Source: Burkholderia sp. GAS332
GTDB lineage: Bacteria; Pseudomonadota; Gammaproteobacteria; Burkholderiales; Burkholderiaceae
Direction of reading: 5' to 3'
NCBI GenBank assembly: GCA_900142905.1
Contig: FSRV01000002.1
Span: forward strand, 2,666,001 to 2,730,000
DNA length: 64,000 nt
The notes beneath the pieces are model-generated. The model did not search any database and was not told the origin of the DNA. It saw nothing but the letters and a program-made list of their open reading frames with translations. Shown here piece after piece: positions 15,900 through 23,859 of this stretch. How positions within the stretch are numbered: position 1 is the stretch's first letter; the number at the start of each line of letters is the position of its first letter. The translations under genes were made by a program, and so were the position numbers.

Positions 15900-17582
15900 A
15901 TGAGCATGTTCCTGAGAAAGGGCCGCTACGCAGCCGGGGCGACAGTCGTCGCGCTTGCTGCGTTCGCTGCCCTGGTTTTTCCATCCATAAACGCGCCCGC
16001 ACAGACGCCAGCGCCGGCCAAACCCGCGGCCACCAGCGCACCACCGCCGGCCGCCAAAACGTCCGCAAAGCCCAACATTCTCGTGATTTTCGGCGACGAC
16101 ATCGGACAGGCGAATATCAGCGCCTATACGCGTGGCGTGGTGGGCTACAGGACGCCGAATATCGATCGCATCGCGAATGAAGGCATGATCTTCACGGACT
16201 ATTACGCCGAGAACAGTTGTACGGCGGGGCGTTCGTCCTTCATCACCGGCCAGACTCCGCTGCGCACCGGGTTATCCAAAGTCGGCGCGCCCGGCGCACC
16301 GGTCGGTCTGCAAAAAGGCGACATCACCATCGCCCAGGCGCTCAAGCCGCTCGGCTACGCGACCGGCCAGTTCGGCAAGAACCACCTTGGCGACAAGAAC
16401 GAGTACCTGCCGACCAATCACGGTTTCGACGAGTTCTACGGCAACCTGTACCACCTGAATGCCGAGGAAGAACCCGAGCGTCCGTACTGGCCGAAGGACA
16501 AGAACGACCCGTACGTGAAAAACTTCTCGCCGCGCGGGGTGATTCATAGCACCTCCGACGGCAAGGTCCAGGATACGGGTCCGCTGACCGCCAAACGCAT
16601 GGAAACCATCGATGACGAAACCGGTGCGCATGCGGAAGAGTTCATCCGCAAGCAGGTCAAGACCGGCACGCCGTTCTTCGTCTGGATGAACTACACGCGC
16701 ATGCACGTGTTCACGCACGTTCGCCCTGAATTCAGGGGCAAGAGCGGCATGGCCGGCAATGAATACGCCGATGGGATGTGGGAGCACGATCAGGATGTCG
16801 GTAAGCTGCTCAAGCTGCTGGACGATCTGAACATCTCCAAAAACACCATCGTCATTTACACGACCGACAACGGACCGAATCAGTTCTCGTGGCCGGATGC
16901 TGCCACCACCCCGTTCCGCAGCGAGAAAGACTCCAACTGGGAAGGTGCGTTTCGTGTGCCGGCGATGGTGAGATGGCCTGGGCATATCAAGCCGGGCGAG
17001 ACGTCCAACCAGCTGTTCTCGGGCCTCGACTGGTTCCCAACGCTGCTCGCCGCAGCGGGCGACGGCGGCGTCAAGGACCGGCTCCTGAAGGGTTGGGCGC
17101 CCAAGGCGGGGGGCACGAGTTTCAAGAATCACCTCGACGGTTATAACCAGTTGCCCTTCCTGACAGGACAGACAACCAAGGACCCGCGCACCGAGTTCTA
17201 CTATTTCGACGATGACGGACAATTGGTCGCCATGCGCTGGGATCAGGACGGGACTGCCTGGAAAGCGGTGTTCTGCGAGCAGCGTGCCAAGGGCAATCTG
17301 GACATCTGGCAGGACCCGCTCATCTGCCTGCGGTTGCCCAAGCTGTTCAACCTGCGCATGGATCCCTATGAACGGGCGGACATCACCTCCGATCAGTACA
17401 ACGACTGGGTGACGAAAAACGTCTACCTGAACGGCATCGCGACATTGAAAGCGTCGACGTTCCTGCAGACCTTCGTCGACTATCCGCCAAGCCAGCGGCC
17501 CGCGAGCTTCAGCGTGGACGGTGTGCGCAAGCAGGTCGACAAGAAGATCGACGAGTCCTTCAAGAAGCGTGGACTCGAGTAA
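15900..17582 (+). CDS. Type I arylsulfatase, exported
   Basis: The 560-aa precursor has an N-terminal hydrophobic signal (about residues 11-35, ending near APAQ). The sulfatase core begins KPNILVIFGDDIG with the metal-binding Asp pair. The activation site is Cys107-T-A-G-Arg111 in ENSCTAGRSSFITG, the Cys-type sequence converted to formylglycine. Further conserved parts are GKNHLGD and IVIYTTDNGPN with metal-ligand Asp-Asn. It should hydrolyse organic sulfate esters in the periplasm after maturation by the FGE of this operon. The ATG at 15900 follows CGGAG. The C-terminal half is typical of arylsulfatase A-like enzymes. Confidence 0.92.
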   Translation: MSMFLRKGRYAAGATVVALAAFAALVFPSINAPAQTPAPAKPAATSAPPPAAKTSAKPNILVIFGDDIGQANISAYTRGVVGYRTPNIDRIANEGMIFTDYYAENSCTAGRSSFITGQTPLRTGLSKVGAPGAPVGLQKGDITIAQALKPLGYATGQFGKNHLGDKNEYLPTNHGFDEFYGNLYHLNAEEEPERPYWPKDKNDPYVKNFSPRGVIHSTSDGKVQDTGPLTAKRMETIDDETGAHAEEFIRKQVKTGTPFFVWMNYTRMHVFTHVRPEFRGKSGMAGNEYADGMWEHDQDVGKLLKLLDDLNISKNTIVIYTTDNGPNQFSWPDAATTPFRSEKDSNWEGAFRVPAMVRWPGHIKPGETSNQLFSGLDWFPTLLAAAGDGGVKDRLLKGWAPKAGGTSFKNHLDGYNQLPFLTGQTTKDPRTEFYYFDDDGQLVAMRWDQDGTAWKAVFCEQRAKGNLDIWQDPLICLRLPKLFNLRMDPYERADITSDQYNDWVTKNVYLNGIATLKASTFLQTFVDYPPSQRPASFSVDGVRKQVDKKIDESFKKRGLE

Positions 17583-17611
17583 CGCGTAGTTCGCGAGTAG
17601 TACGTAGTGTG

Positions 17612-17645
17612 GTTGCGCCCGCCGGCTTCGCCTGGCGGGCGCAAC
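17612..17645. terminator. 12-bp perfect GC-rich hairpin after sulfatase
   Basis: GTTGCGCCCGCC (17612-17623) pairs with GGCGGGCGCAAC (17634-17645) around a 10-nt loop. No T run follows, so it may be an attenuator, RNA-stability element or weak terminator between the sulfatase and the next gene rather than a classic intrinsic terminator. Confidence 0.55.
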
Positions 17646-17715
17646 TTCCCGATCGAGCACAAGCCGCGTCAAGCCGATCCAGATCAGTTCACGCCATCCC
17701 GACGCCTATCATTCC

Positions 17716-20418
17716 ATGACCCAACTGCTGGCCACCCGTGCCAAAAGCTCACGCCGTGAGCGTCGCGCACATGAACGCACACAGCGTCGCGACGATACGC
17801 GCTTGCAGGGGCCCCAGAAAGAAGCCGAAAGCTCAACTTTGCCGATTGCCTGGCCGCTGCTGCTTCTATTCGCCTCGGGTGCCGCATCGCTGATTTACCA
17901 GGTGCTGTGGATCAAGCAGCTCGCGCTGGTAGTCGGCGTCGAGGTACAAGCCGTCACCACCGGTGTCAGTGCTTTCTTCGCGGGCCTTGCAATAGGTGGC
18001 TGGATCTTCGGCAGGCTGGCCGACCGGCTCGCGCGACCCTTGCGCCTGTATGCGTTGCTTGAAGCCGGCGTGCTGGTGCTGGCGCTCGCGAGCACGTGGC
18101 TGCTGCCGCACGCTGCGTCGCCGTTCGCCTTGCTGCAAGATCGAATCGGACCGCTTGCCTGGGCGTTACCCTTTGCTCTCGTCGGCTTGCCTGCCGTCCT
18201 GATGGGCGGCACGCTGCCGGTGCTGATGCGCGCGCTGTGCCCCGCCGCGGCCCATATGGGCCGCGCCGGCGCCCGTCTCTATGCAGCCAATACGGCCGGC
18301 GCGATTGCCGGCACGCTGGCCGCGAGTTTTGTCCTGATTCCATGGCTCGGTGTGCTGGGCAGCGCATGCGCCGCTGCGGCGCTGAATGCCGGCGCGGCGC
18401 TCGTCGCCGCCCTGCTTGGAGGCACGCGGCAGGCCCTCGTGCCGGCTGCCGAGTTGCCCTCAGCGGCCATCGCTCCGCGGCAGTCTACGGCGCACACCGC
18501 GCACGACGTGTCGTCCCCGTCTGCCGCCGTGCGGACCGCGCACGACGCGCCCTCCCCGGCCGACACCGCACAACACGCCGCCCGACCGTCGAAGGCCCGC
18601 CTTGCGCTCGTGCTCTACGCGCTGGCCGGCGGCGTTGCGCTCGGTTACGAAGTGGTGTGGTCGCAAGTGATCGTGCAATTCATCAGCACTCGCAGTTTTG
18701 CCTTCGCCGTGGTGCTTGCCACCTATCTGCTGGGCCTCGCGCTCGGCAGCGCGCTGGCGTCGCGCTACGCCGATCGGGCGCGCGATCCGTGGGGCGTGTT
18801 TGCGGTGCTGATCGTATCGGCCGGGCTGGTCGCGCTGCTGGAGATCGCCGTGCTGGGCAACGGGCTGCTGCAATGGCAAAGTCTCGCGCGAGACGCCACA
18901 CTCGGCGCCACCGGCAGTCTGTTGACGGCCATGTGCGCGGGCTTCGCGGTAGCCGCCGTGTGCATCGTCTTCGTCCCTACCCTGCTGTTGGGGGCGGCGT
19001 TCCCCTTCGCGTTGCGGCTTAACGTGGACAACCGGCACACGGGGCGCGACGTCGGTGCCGTCGTGGCGCTCAATACCGCCGGGGGGATCGCCGGCACCCT
19101 GCTCACCGGCTTCGTGCTCGTGCCACAGTTGGGCCTCATTCACACCCTCGCGGCACTGGCCATCCTCGCGGGCGCAGTGAGTCTGATCGCCGTGCTGCGC
19201 GGCGCGAACGTGCGGCCATTCGCGCGCTGGAGTGTGCCCGTCCTTGCCGTGCTGACGCTCATCACCGTGATCGTGACGCCGTCCGACCGGCTCGCCACGC
19301 TGCTCGCCGAATCGCGCGGCGGTAATCTGACCTTTTACGAAGAGAGTGCGGGCGGCACCGTGGCGGTCGTCGAACAAAACGCCGGCCAGCACCCGTTCCG
19401 GCGGCTCTATATTCAGGGTGTCTCCAACTCCGGCGATACGATGACATCGCTGCGATATATGCGCCTGCAAGCCCTGTTGCCTTTGATCATCCATCGCGAG
19501 ACGCCGCGCACGGCGCTGGTGATCGGGCTCGGCACCGGCATTACGGGTGGCGCGCTGCTGACCTGGCCGGGGCTGGAGCACCGCGCGGTCGCCGAATTGT
19601 TGCCGGCCGTCGTGCGTGCCGCGCCGCAGTTCAAGGGCAACTACGCCATGAGCACCGATCCGCGCATGGACATCCGGATGCGTGACGGACGGCGTGAACT
19701 GCTTCGCCATGCAGAACGCTACGATCTGATCACGCTCGAACCGCCACCGCCCTCGGCCGCGGGCGTCGTCAATCTGTACTCGTCGGACTTCTACCGCCTG
19801 GCGGCGTCGCGCCTGCAGCAAGGCGGCATCGTCGCGCAATGGTTGCCCTTGCCGACGCAGAATGAAGAGGACACACGCTCGCTGATCCAGAGCTTCATCC
19901 AGGTGTTTCCGCACGCCGCATTGTGGACCACCGAGTTGCACGAGATGATGCTGGTCGGTTCAATGCAGCCGCTCGAACTGGACGTGCCGCGGATCGAGGC
20001 GCGCTTTGCGCAACCGCAAGTCGCCGCGGCACTGCGCGAAGTCGGCATTGCGTCGCCGGCGGCGCTGCTGGCGACCTGGATCACCGACCGCGCAGGCCTC
20101 GCGTACTACGCCGCGGACGCGCAACCGGTCACGGACGATCAACCGCGCATCGAATACGCCACGTGGGTGCATCGCGACGCATTTCCGACGACGCTGGCAC
20201 ATCTGCTTGCCCTTCACACGGAGCCGCCGTTGCAGGGCGCCGACGACACGTTCCGCGCCGCGATGGAAAACTCGCGCAGCGCATTAGAGAGCTTCTATAC
20301 AGCCGGGCTGGATGCCTATAAAGGCGACCGGGATGCGTGGGCACAGGACATCGGCAATGTCATGCGCACTGACCCGGACAACGCTTACTACCGATGGCTG
20401 ATCGGAGACAACCGCTAG
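17716..20418 (+). CDS. Fused multi-pass membrane protein / spermidine synthase-like protein
   Basis: This 900-aa protein has about 14 hydrophobic segments in two halves (roughly 37-240 and 295-520), separated by an Ala/Thr/Ser/Pro-rich linker near 245-292. A soluble Rossmann domain follows, with VIGLGTG at 602-608. The soluble part resembles spermidine synthase, but the usual acidic AdoMet-site position reads AELLP and the catalytic Asp region reads LEPPPP, so polyamine synthesis is doubtful. Such SpeE-MFS fusions are common and mostly uncharacterised. It starts 133 bp after the sulfatase on the same strand, and a strong terminator follows, so it probably closes this module. Confidence 0.82.
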   Translation: MTQLLATRAKSSRRERRAHERTQRRDDTRLQGPQKEAESSTLPIAWPLLLLFASGAASLIYQVLWIKQLALVVGVEVQAVTTGVSAFFAGLAIGGWIFGRLADRLARPLRLYALLEAGVLVLALASTWLLPHAASPFALLQDRIGPLAWALPFALVGLPAVLMGGTLPVLMRALCPAAAHMGRAGARLYAANTAGAIAGTLAASFVLIPWLGVLGSACAAAALNAGAALVAALLGGTRQALVPAAELPSAAIAPRQSTAHTAHDVSSPSAAVRTAHDAPSPADTAQHAARPSKARLALVLYALAGGVALGYEVVWSQVIVQFISTRSFAFAVVLATYLLGLALGSALASRYADRARDPWGVFAVLIVSAGLVALLEIAVLGNGLLQWQSLARDATLGATGSLLTAMCAGFAVAAVCIVFVPTLLLGAAFPFALRLNVDNRHTGRDVGAVVALNTAGGIAGTLLTGFVLVPQLGLIHTLAALAILAGAVSLIAVLRGANVRPFARWSVPVLAVLTLITVIVTPSDRLATLLAESRGGNLTFYEESAGGTVAVVEQNAGQHPFRRLYIQGVSNSGDTMTSLRYMRLQALLPLIIHRETPRTALVIGLGTGITGGALLTWPGLEHRAVAELLPAVVRAAPQFKGNYAMSTDPRMDIRMRDGRRELLRHAERYDLITLEPPPPSAAGVVNLYSSDFYRLAASRLQQGGIVAQWLPLPTQNEEDTRSLIQSFIQVFPHAALWTTELHEMMLVGSMQPLELDVPRIEARFAQPQVAAALREVGIASPAALLATWITDRAGLAYYAADAQPVTDDQPRIEYATWVHRDAFPTTLAHLLALHTEPPLQGADDTFRAAMENSRSALESFYTAGLDAYKGDRDAWAQDIGNVMRTDPDNAYYRWLIGDNR

Positions 20419-20424
20419 GCGGCT

Positions 20425-20453
20425 TGCGCCGGGGCGGACTCCGGCGCATTTTT
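20425..20453 (+). terminator. Rho-independent terminator
   Basis: TGCGCCGG (20425-20432) and CCGGCGCA (20441-20448) form an 8-bp GC-rich stem with an 8-nt loop, followed by five T residues. It lies directly after the SpeE-like gene. Confidence 0.85.
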
Positions 20454-20527
20454 ATGCCTCGCGCCAAGGAAGACCCATTGGGGTTCCAGCAGAACTGGAC
20501 GCCGTTTTCTCTCCTCAGCAAAAGCGC

Positions 20528-20562
20528 TTGAATTTCAGAACGATCAGTCTTAATATTCGTTC
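20528..20562 (+). promoter_or_regulatory. Promoter with overlapping operator for TetR gene
   Basis: TTGAAT (20528-20533), a 17-bp spacer and TAATAT (20551-20556) form a plausible promoter. GAACGATCAGTC (20538-20549) lies in the spacer, and the inverted half-site TCGTTC is at 20557-20562. The predicted start is only a few bases before the ATG at 20566, and no SD is visible, so the mRNA may be leaderless. Confidence 0.5.
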
Positions 20563-20565
20563 ACC

Positions 20566-21195
20566 ATGAAACGACACGCTTCTTCCACCGGCTCTTCCGC
20601 CCCGCCGTCCGAGCGCGGGCGGCCGCGTGAATTCGATCTTGACGAAGTCACCGGGATCGCCGGCAAGGTCTTCTGGGAGCAGGGCTACCATGCAACGTCG
20701 ATTGAATCGTTATGTCAGTCGACGGGCCTTTTCCGTGCCAGCCTCTACAGCACGTTTGGCGATAAACACGGGCTTCTGGTCGCCGCATTCGATCGTTACG
20801 CAGAGGGCGCCATTGCGCGCCTGAAAGAGCGGCTCGCCGTCGATCTGCCGCCGCGCGAAGCACTTCGTGAGGCTTTGCTTCATTACACCCAGGTCGCCAG
20901 CAAGCTGTCGGGACGCCACGGCTGCCTCATCACGAACGCAGCCATCGAGATGTTGCCGACTGACGAGGCTTTGCGCCCGCACATCGAGACCACCTTGAGA
21001 CGGATTGCCTCTCATCTCGTCGCCGCTGTGGTCCGCGGCCAACAAGCGGGGGAATTCAACGCCGAGCTCGACGAGCAGGCTGTCGGCAACTTCCTGCTCT
21101 GCATGGTTCAGGGCTTGCGCGTGCTAGGAAAAGTGAATGTCAGCAAGAACGAACTGGTGTCGATCGTCGATATGACAATGCGAGCGCTGGTCTAA
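20566..21195 (+). CDS. TetR family transcriptional regulator
   Basis: The 209-aa protein has an N-terminal TetR helix-turn-helix (about residues 25-70). Its recognition part, CQSTGLFRASLYSTFGDK, matches the family pattern, and an all-alpha ligand domain follows. It lies 31 bp before an EamA exporter gene, and similar GAACGATC elements sit in its own promoter and directly before the exporter start. It probably represses both until an exported compound binds. The ligand is unknown. Confidence 0.92.
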   Translation: MKRHASSTGSSAPPSERGRPREFDLDEVTGIAGKVFWEQGYHATSIESLCQSTGLFRASLYSTFGDKHGLLVAAFDRYAEGAIARLKERLAVDLPPREALREALLHYTQVASKLSGRHGCLITNAAIEMLPTDEALRPHIETTLRRIASHLVAAVVRGQQAGEFNAELDEQAVGNFLLCMVQGLRVLGKVNVSKNELVSIVDMTMRALV

Positions 21196-21214
21196 AAATT
21201 TTTGCCTATTTCTG

Positions 21215-21226
21215 GAACGATCATTC
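21215..21226. promoter_or_regulatory. Operator-like palindrome abutting EamA start
   Basis: GAACGATCATTC differs at one base from the perfect palindrome GAACGATCGTTC and shares GAACGATCA with 20538-20546. It ends at the base before the exporter ATG. A TetR dimer here could block transcription or, at this position, translation initiation context. Confidence 0.5.
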
Positions 21227-22246
21227 ATGAATAAGCCTATCGAATTTTCGGCCGCAGCCGCACCGGTGTCCGGTCGTGGCAACCCATCGGTCGGTCCGGT
21301 TGCGCAGTCGGTTCGCGGTAGCTACGGGAAGGGTGTCGTGTTGTGCGTGATGGCGACCATCTTGATGGGCATCATGTTTCCCGTGATGACCAGCGCCCTC
21401 GTGCAGGTTGATCCCTTCACGTTTACGTCGCTGAGATATCTGATCGCGGGCACCGCGTTTCTCGCCCTCTTGCTGATAAAAGAAGGAAAGGAAGCGCTGA
21501 AAGCCAATGGAGAATCGTTTGCCTTGGCGTGGCTGCTCGGCTCGGTGGGCTTTTGCGGATTCGGATCGTTCGTCTTTCTGGGACAACAACTGGCGGGACG
21601 CGAGGGGGCTCTGACCGCATCGATCATGATGGCAACGCAGCCCATGATGGGCCTGCTCGTGAACTCGATCGTGCGCAAGCGCCGCCCACCGCTCTATTCG
21701 TTTCTGTTCATCCTGATGTCATTCGCCGGCGTCTCGCTCGTGGTGACAAAAGGGGACATCGCTGCCGTTCTGCGCGAACCGCAGCACTATTCGGCGAACG
21801 CCTTAATCGTGCTCGGCGCGCTGTGCTGGGTGATCTATACCTTTAGCGCGTCCCACTTCAAAAACTGGTCCGCACTCAAATACACGACCATGACCACCTG
21901 GCTCGGACTCTCCACGATCATCGGCCTCAACATGCTGCTGTTCGCGCTTCACGTTGTACCGGTGCCATCCGCAACGGCATTGCGCGCCATCATCCCTCAC
22001 CTTCTCTATATGGGCCCGGTCGCCGGCTTCATCGCGATCCTGTTCTGGAACATGGGCAACAAGATTCTCACCCCGCTCAACGGCGTGCTGTTCATGGACG
22101 TGCTACCCGTTACGACGTTCGTCGTGTCTTCGTTGACCGGCGTGGTTCCGGGACATTGGCAAATCGCTGGCGCGTGTATGACGGGCGCCGCACTGATTTT
22201 CAACAATCTCTATTTACGGCGCCAGGCTCGAAAAGCTGTGCTGTAG
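21227..22246 (+). CDS. EamA/DMT family transporter
   Basis: The 339-aa protein has about ten transmembrane helices in two EamA repeats (about 38-165 and 185-330). Conserved features include the PVMTSALVQVDPFTFTSLRY stretch after TM1 and GPVAGFIAILFWNMGNKIL in the second repeat. DMT proteins export amino acids, metabolites or drugs across the inner membrane. The ATG has no good SD, only CTGGA 9 bp upstream. Cotranscription with the preceding TetR gene is likely. Confidence 0.88.
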   Translation: MNKPIEFSAAAAPVSGRGNPSVGPVAQSVRGSYGKGVVLCVMATILMGIMFPVMTSALVQVDPFTFTSLRYLIAGTAFLALLLIKEGKEALKANGESFALAWLLGSVGFCGFGSFVFLGQQLAGREGALTASIMMATQPMMGLLVNSIVRKRRPPLYSFLFILMSFAGVSLVVTKGDIAAVLREPQHYSANALIVLGALCWVIYTFSASHFKNWSALKYTTMTTWLGLSTIIGLNMLLFALHVVPVPSATALRAIIPHLLYMGPVAGFIAILFWNMGNKILTPLNGVLFMDVLPVTTFVVSSLTGVVPGHWQIAGACMTGAALIFNNLYLRRQARKAVL

Positions 22247-22343
22247 AGATTGACGGACACCCTATTTAACAATGTCGACGACATAAGGACATCAGCGCGC
22301 GCAAGCACGATGTTTTATATCCATCCCGCATAGCACGCGCTTT

Positions 22344-22367
22344 TCGAAACACAACTGTCCGTTTCGA
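22344..22367. promoter_or_regulatory. 7-bp-arm inverted repeat upstream of efflux operon
   Basis: TCGAAAC (22344-22350) and GTTTCGA (22361-22367) are perfectly inverted around 10 bp. A third TCGAAAC lies at 22422-22428. It is about 125-150 bp upstream of the YtcA-like gene and fits a regulator site for the pump operon. No target protein is proven. Confidence 0.4.
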
Positions 22368-22492
22368 TATCAAGGATCTGGATAAGTCAGCGCGTGCGAG
22401 TGCAGAATACGTCGAAACGAAGCCGCGGCACTGGTAAAGTGCCCGTGATTCCGTTGCTCCCATAACGCATTCATCCACCTTGCCACGCCGCA

Positions 22493-22813
22493 ATGCCGCT
22501 CAAGCCAAATCATGGACGTGCCTGTCCCCCGATCGTGCACCGCACACGGACTCTTCCGGCCGCGCTTGCCCTGAGCGTGTCCTTGCAGGGATGTACGCTG
22601 CGCGGTGCGCCGTCGTATGAAATCTTCGGCGCCTACTTTCCGCTCTGGCTGCTGAGCGCGGTAGTCGGGTTCGTCGGCGCAGTCATTGCCCATCGGATCT
22701 TTGTTTCCACGGGGTGGGCGCAGATCGTCCCGTTTCAGCTCTCCGTCTGCGTGGCCATCGGCCTGACGGTCGCCGTGCTCTTCTGGCTTTCGGGAACAGG
22801 ACAGCTCTTATGA
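22493..22813 (+). CDS. YtcA-like small membrane lipoprotein
   Basis: The 106-aa product has an N-terminal hydrophobic signal ending in LQGC (lipobox) and then two transmembrane helices with the sequence FGAYFPLWLLSAVVGF. This layout matches YtcA-type proteins encoded with HlyD and FUSC pump genes. The start is uncertain because no good SD precedes ATG 22493; a GTG at 22535 is an alternative. Its stop overlaps the next ATG by 4 bp. It is probably an accessory pump subunit. Confidence 0.75.
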   Translation: MPLKPNHGRACPPIVHRTRTLPAALALSVSLQGCTLRGAPSYEIFGAYFPLWLLSAVVGFVGAVIAHRIFVSTGWAQIVPFQLSVCVAIGLTVAVLFWLSGTGQLL

Positions 22814-23859
22814 AAATCGCCGGCAAGCGCAAAGGCTCTACCAAAGGCCGCGTGATCGCGGGTGTGATCGTCCTGCTTGGCGTCGCGGCGGCCTGGTACG
22901 GCTATGACCGGACAACCCGGTTTCCGTCAACGGACGACGCGACGATCGATGCCGACGTCGTGCACGTCGCGTCGCCGGTCGGCGGCCGGATCATCCGGCT
23001 GCCCGTGGAAGAGAACCAGCGGGTCGCAAAAGGCGACGTGCTCTTCGAGATCGATCCTGTGCCCTATCGGCTCATGGTCGCGCAGACTCAGGCCGACCTC
23101 GAACTGGCCCGCGCGGCACTCGAAACGCGGCGCAGGACGCTTGTCGGCGAGCGCGCCAATGCGACCATCGCCGGCGACCAGACGGGCAAAGCCGCCCACA
23201 ACTACGAACTGGCGTCGCGCACCGTCCAGCGGCTCACGCCGCTCGTGGCGAAGGGCTACGTGCCGGTCCAGCAACTGGATCAGGCGCAAGTCGCGCAGCA
23301 CGACGCCGCGTTGTCGCTGAAGCAGGCGCAGGAGCAGAAGCAGGCGACCGCGCAGACCATCGGCGACGAGGCGGACGCCATCGCCGTCGTGCACGCACGC
23401 GAGGCGGCGCTCGCGCTCGCACAGCACAGCCTCGACGACACTGTCGTGCGCGCGACGCAAAATGGCTTCGTCACGGGGCTGTCGGTGCTGGCAGGCGAGA
23501 CGGTCGCGCCGCATCAGTCGATCTTCACGCTCGTCCACGCGGACGAATGGTTCGCCGTCGCCAACTTCCGGGAAGGGGCGCTCGCGCGGATCCAGCCGGG
23601 TGATTGTGCAACCGTCTATTCCATGATCGACCGCAGCCAGGCGATTCACGGCAAAGTGGTCGGCATCGGCGCGGGCGTGGCCGATTCCGACCGCATCAAT
23701 CTGCCGCGTACCTTGCCGATCGTCCAGCAGTCCGTGAACTGGGTGCGAGTCGCCCAGCGTTTCCCCGTGCGTGTGCGGCTCGACGAGCCGGCCGCCCGGC
23801 TGGTGCGGATCGGTGCGAGTGCGATAGTCGAGGTCCGGCATGGCGCAGCCTGCCGGTGA
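22810..23859 (+). CDS. HlyD family membrane fusion protein (AaeA-like)
   Basis: The 349-aa periplasmic adaptor has one N-terminal transmembrane helix (about residues 13-31). A biotinyl/lipoyl-like half (DDATIDADVVHVASPVGGRI), an alpha-helical hairpin and a second half (LDDTVVRATQNGFVTGL) follow. It links the inner-membrane FUSC pump to the outer-membrane channel encoded downstream. It is translationally coupled to the YtcA-like gene and overlaps the FUSC gene by 20 bp. Confidence 0.9.
   Translation: MKIAGKRKGSTKGRVIAGVIVLLGVAAAWYGYDRTTRFPSTDDATIDADVVHVASPVGGRIIRLPVEENQRVAKGDVLFEIDPVPYRLMVAQTQADLELARAALETRRRTLVGERANATIAGDQTGKAAHNYELASRTVQRLTPLVAKGYVPVQQLDQAQVAQHDAALSLKQAQEQKQATAQTIGDEADAIAVVHAREAALALAQHSLDDTVVRATQNGFVTGLSVLAGETVAPHQSIFTLVHADEWFAVANFREGALARIQPGDCATVYSMIDRSQAIHGKVVGIGAGVADSDRINLPRTLPIVQQSVNWVRVAQRFPVRVRLDEPAARLVRIGASAIVEVRHGAACR

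Noticed and set aside
16272..17672. 466-codon open frame antisense to the sulfatase
   Set aside because: The sulfatase frame has clear motifs; the antisense protein has none and no SD.
18460..19941. 493-codon open frame on the minus strand
   Set aside because: It lies antisense within the SpeE-fused gene. The protein is Arg/His/Gln-rich without domains, a typical shadow in high-GC DNA.
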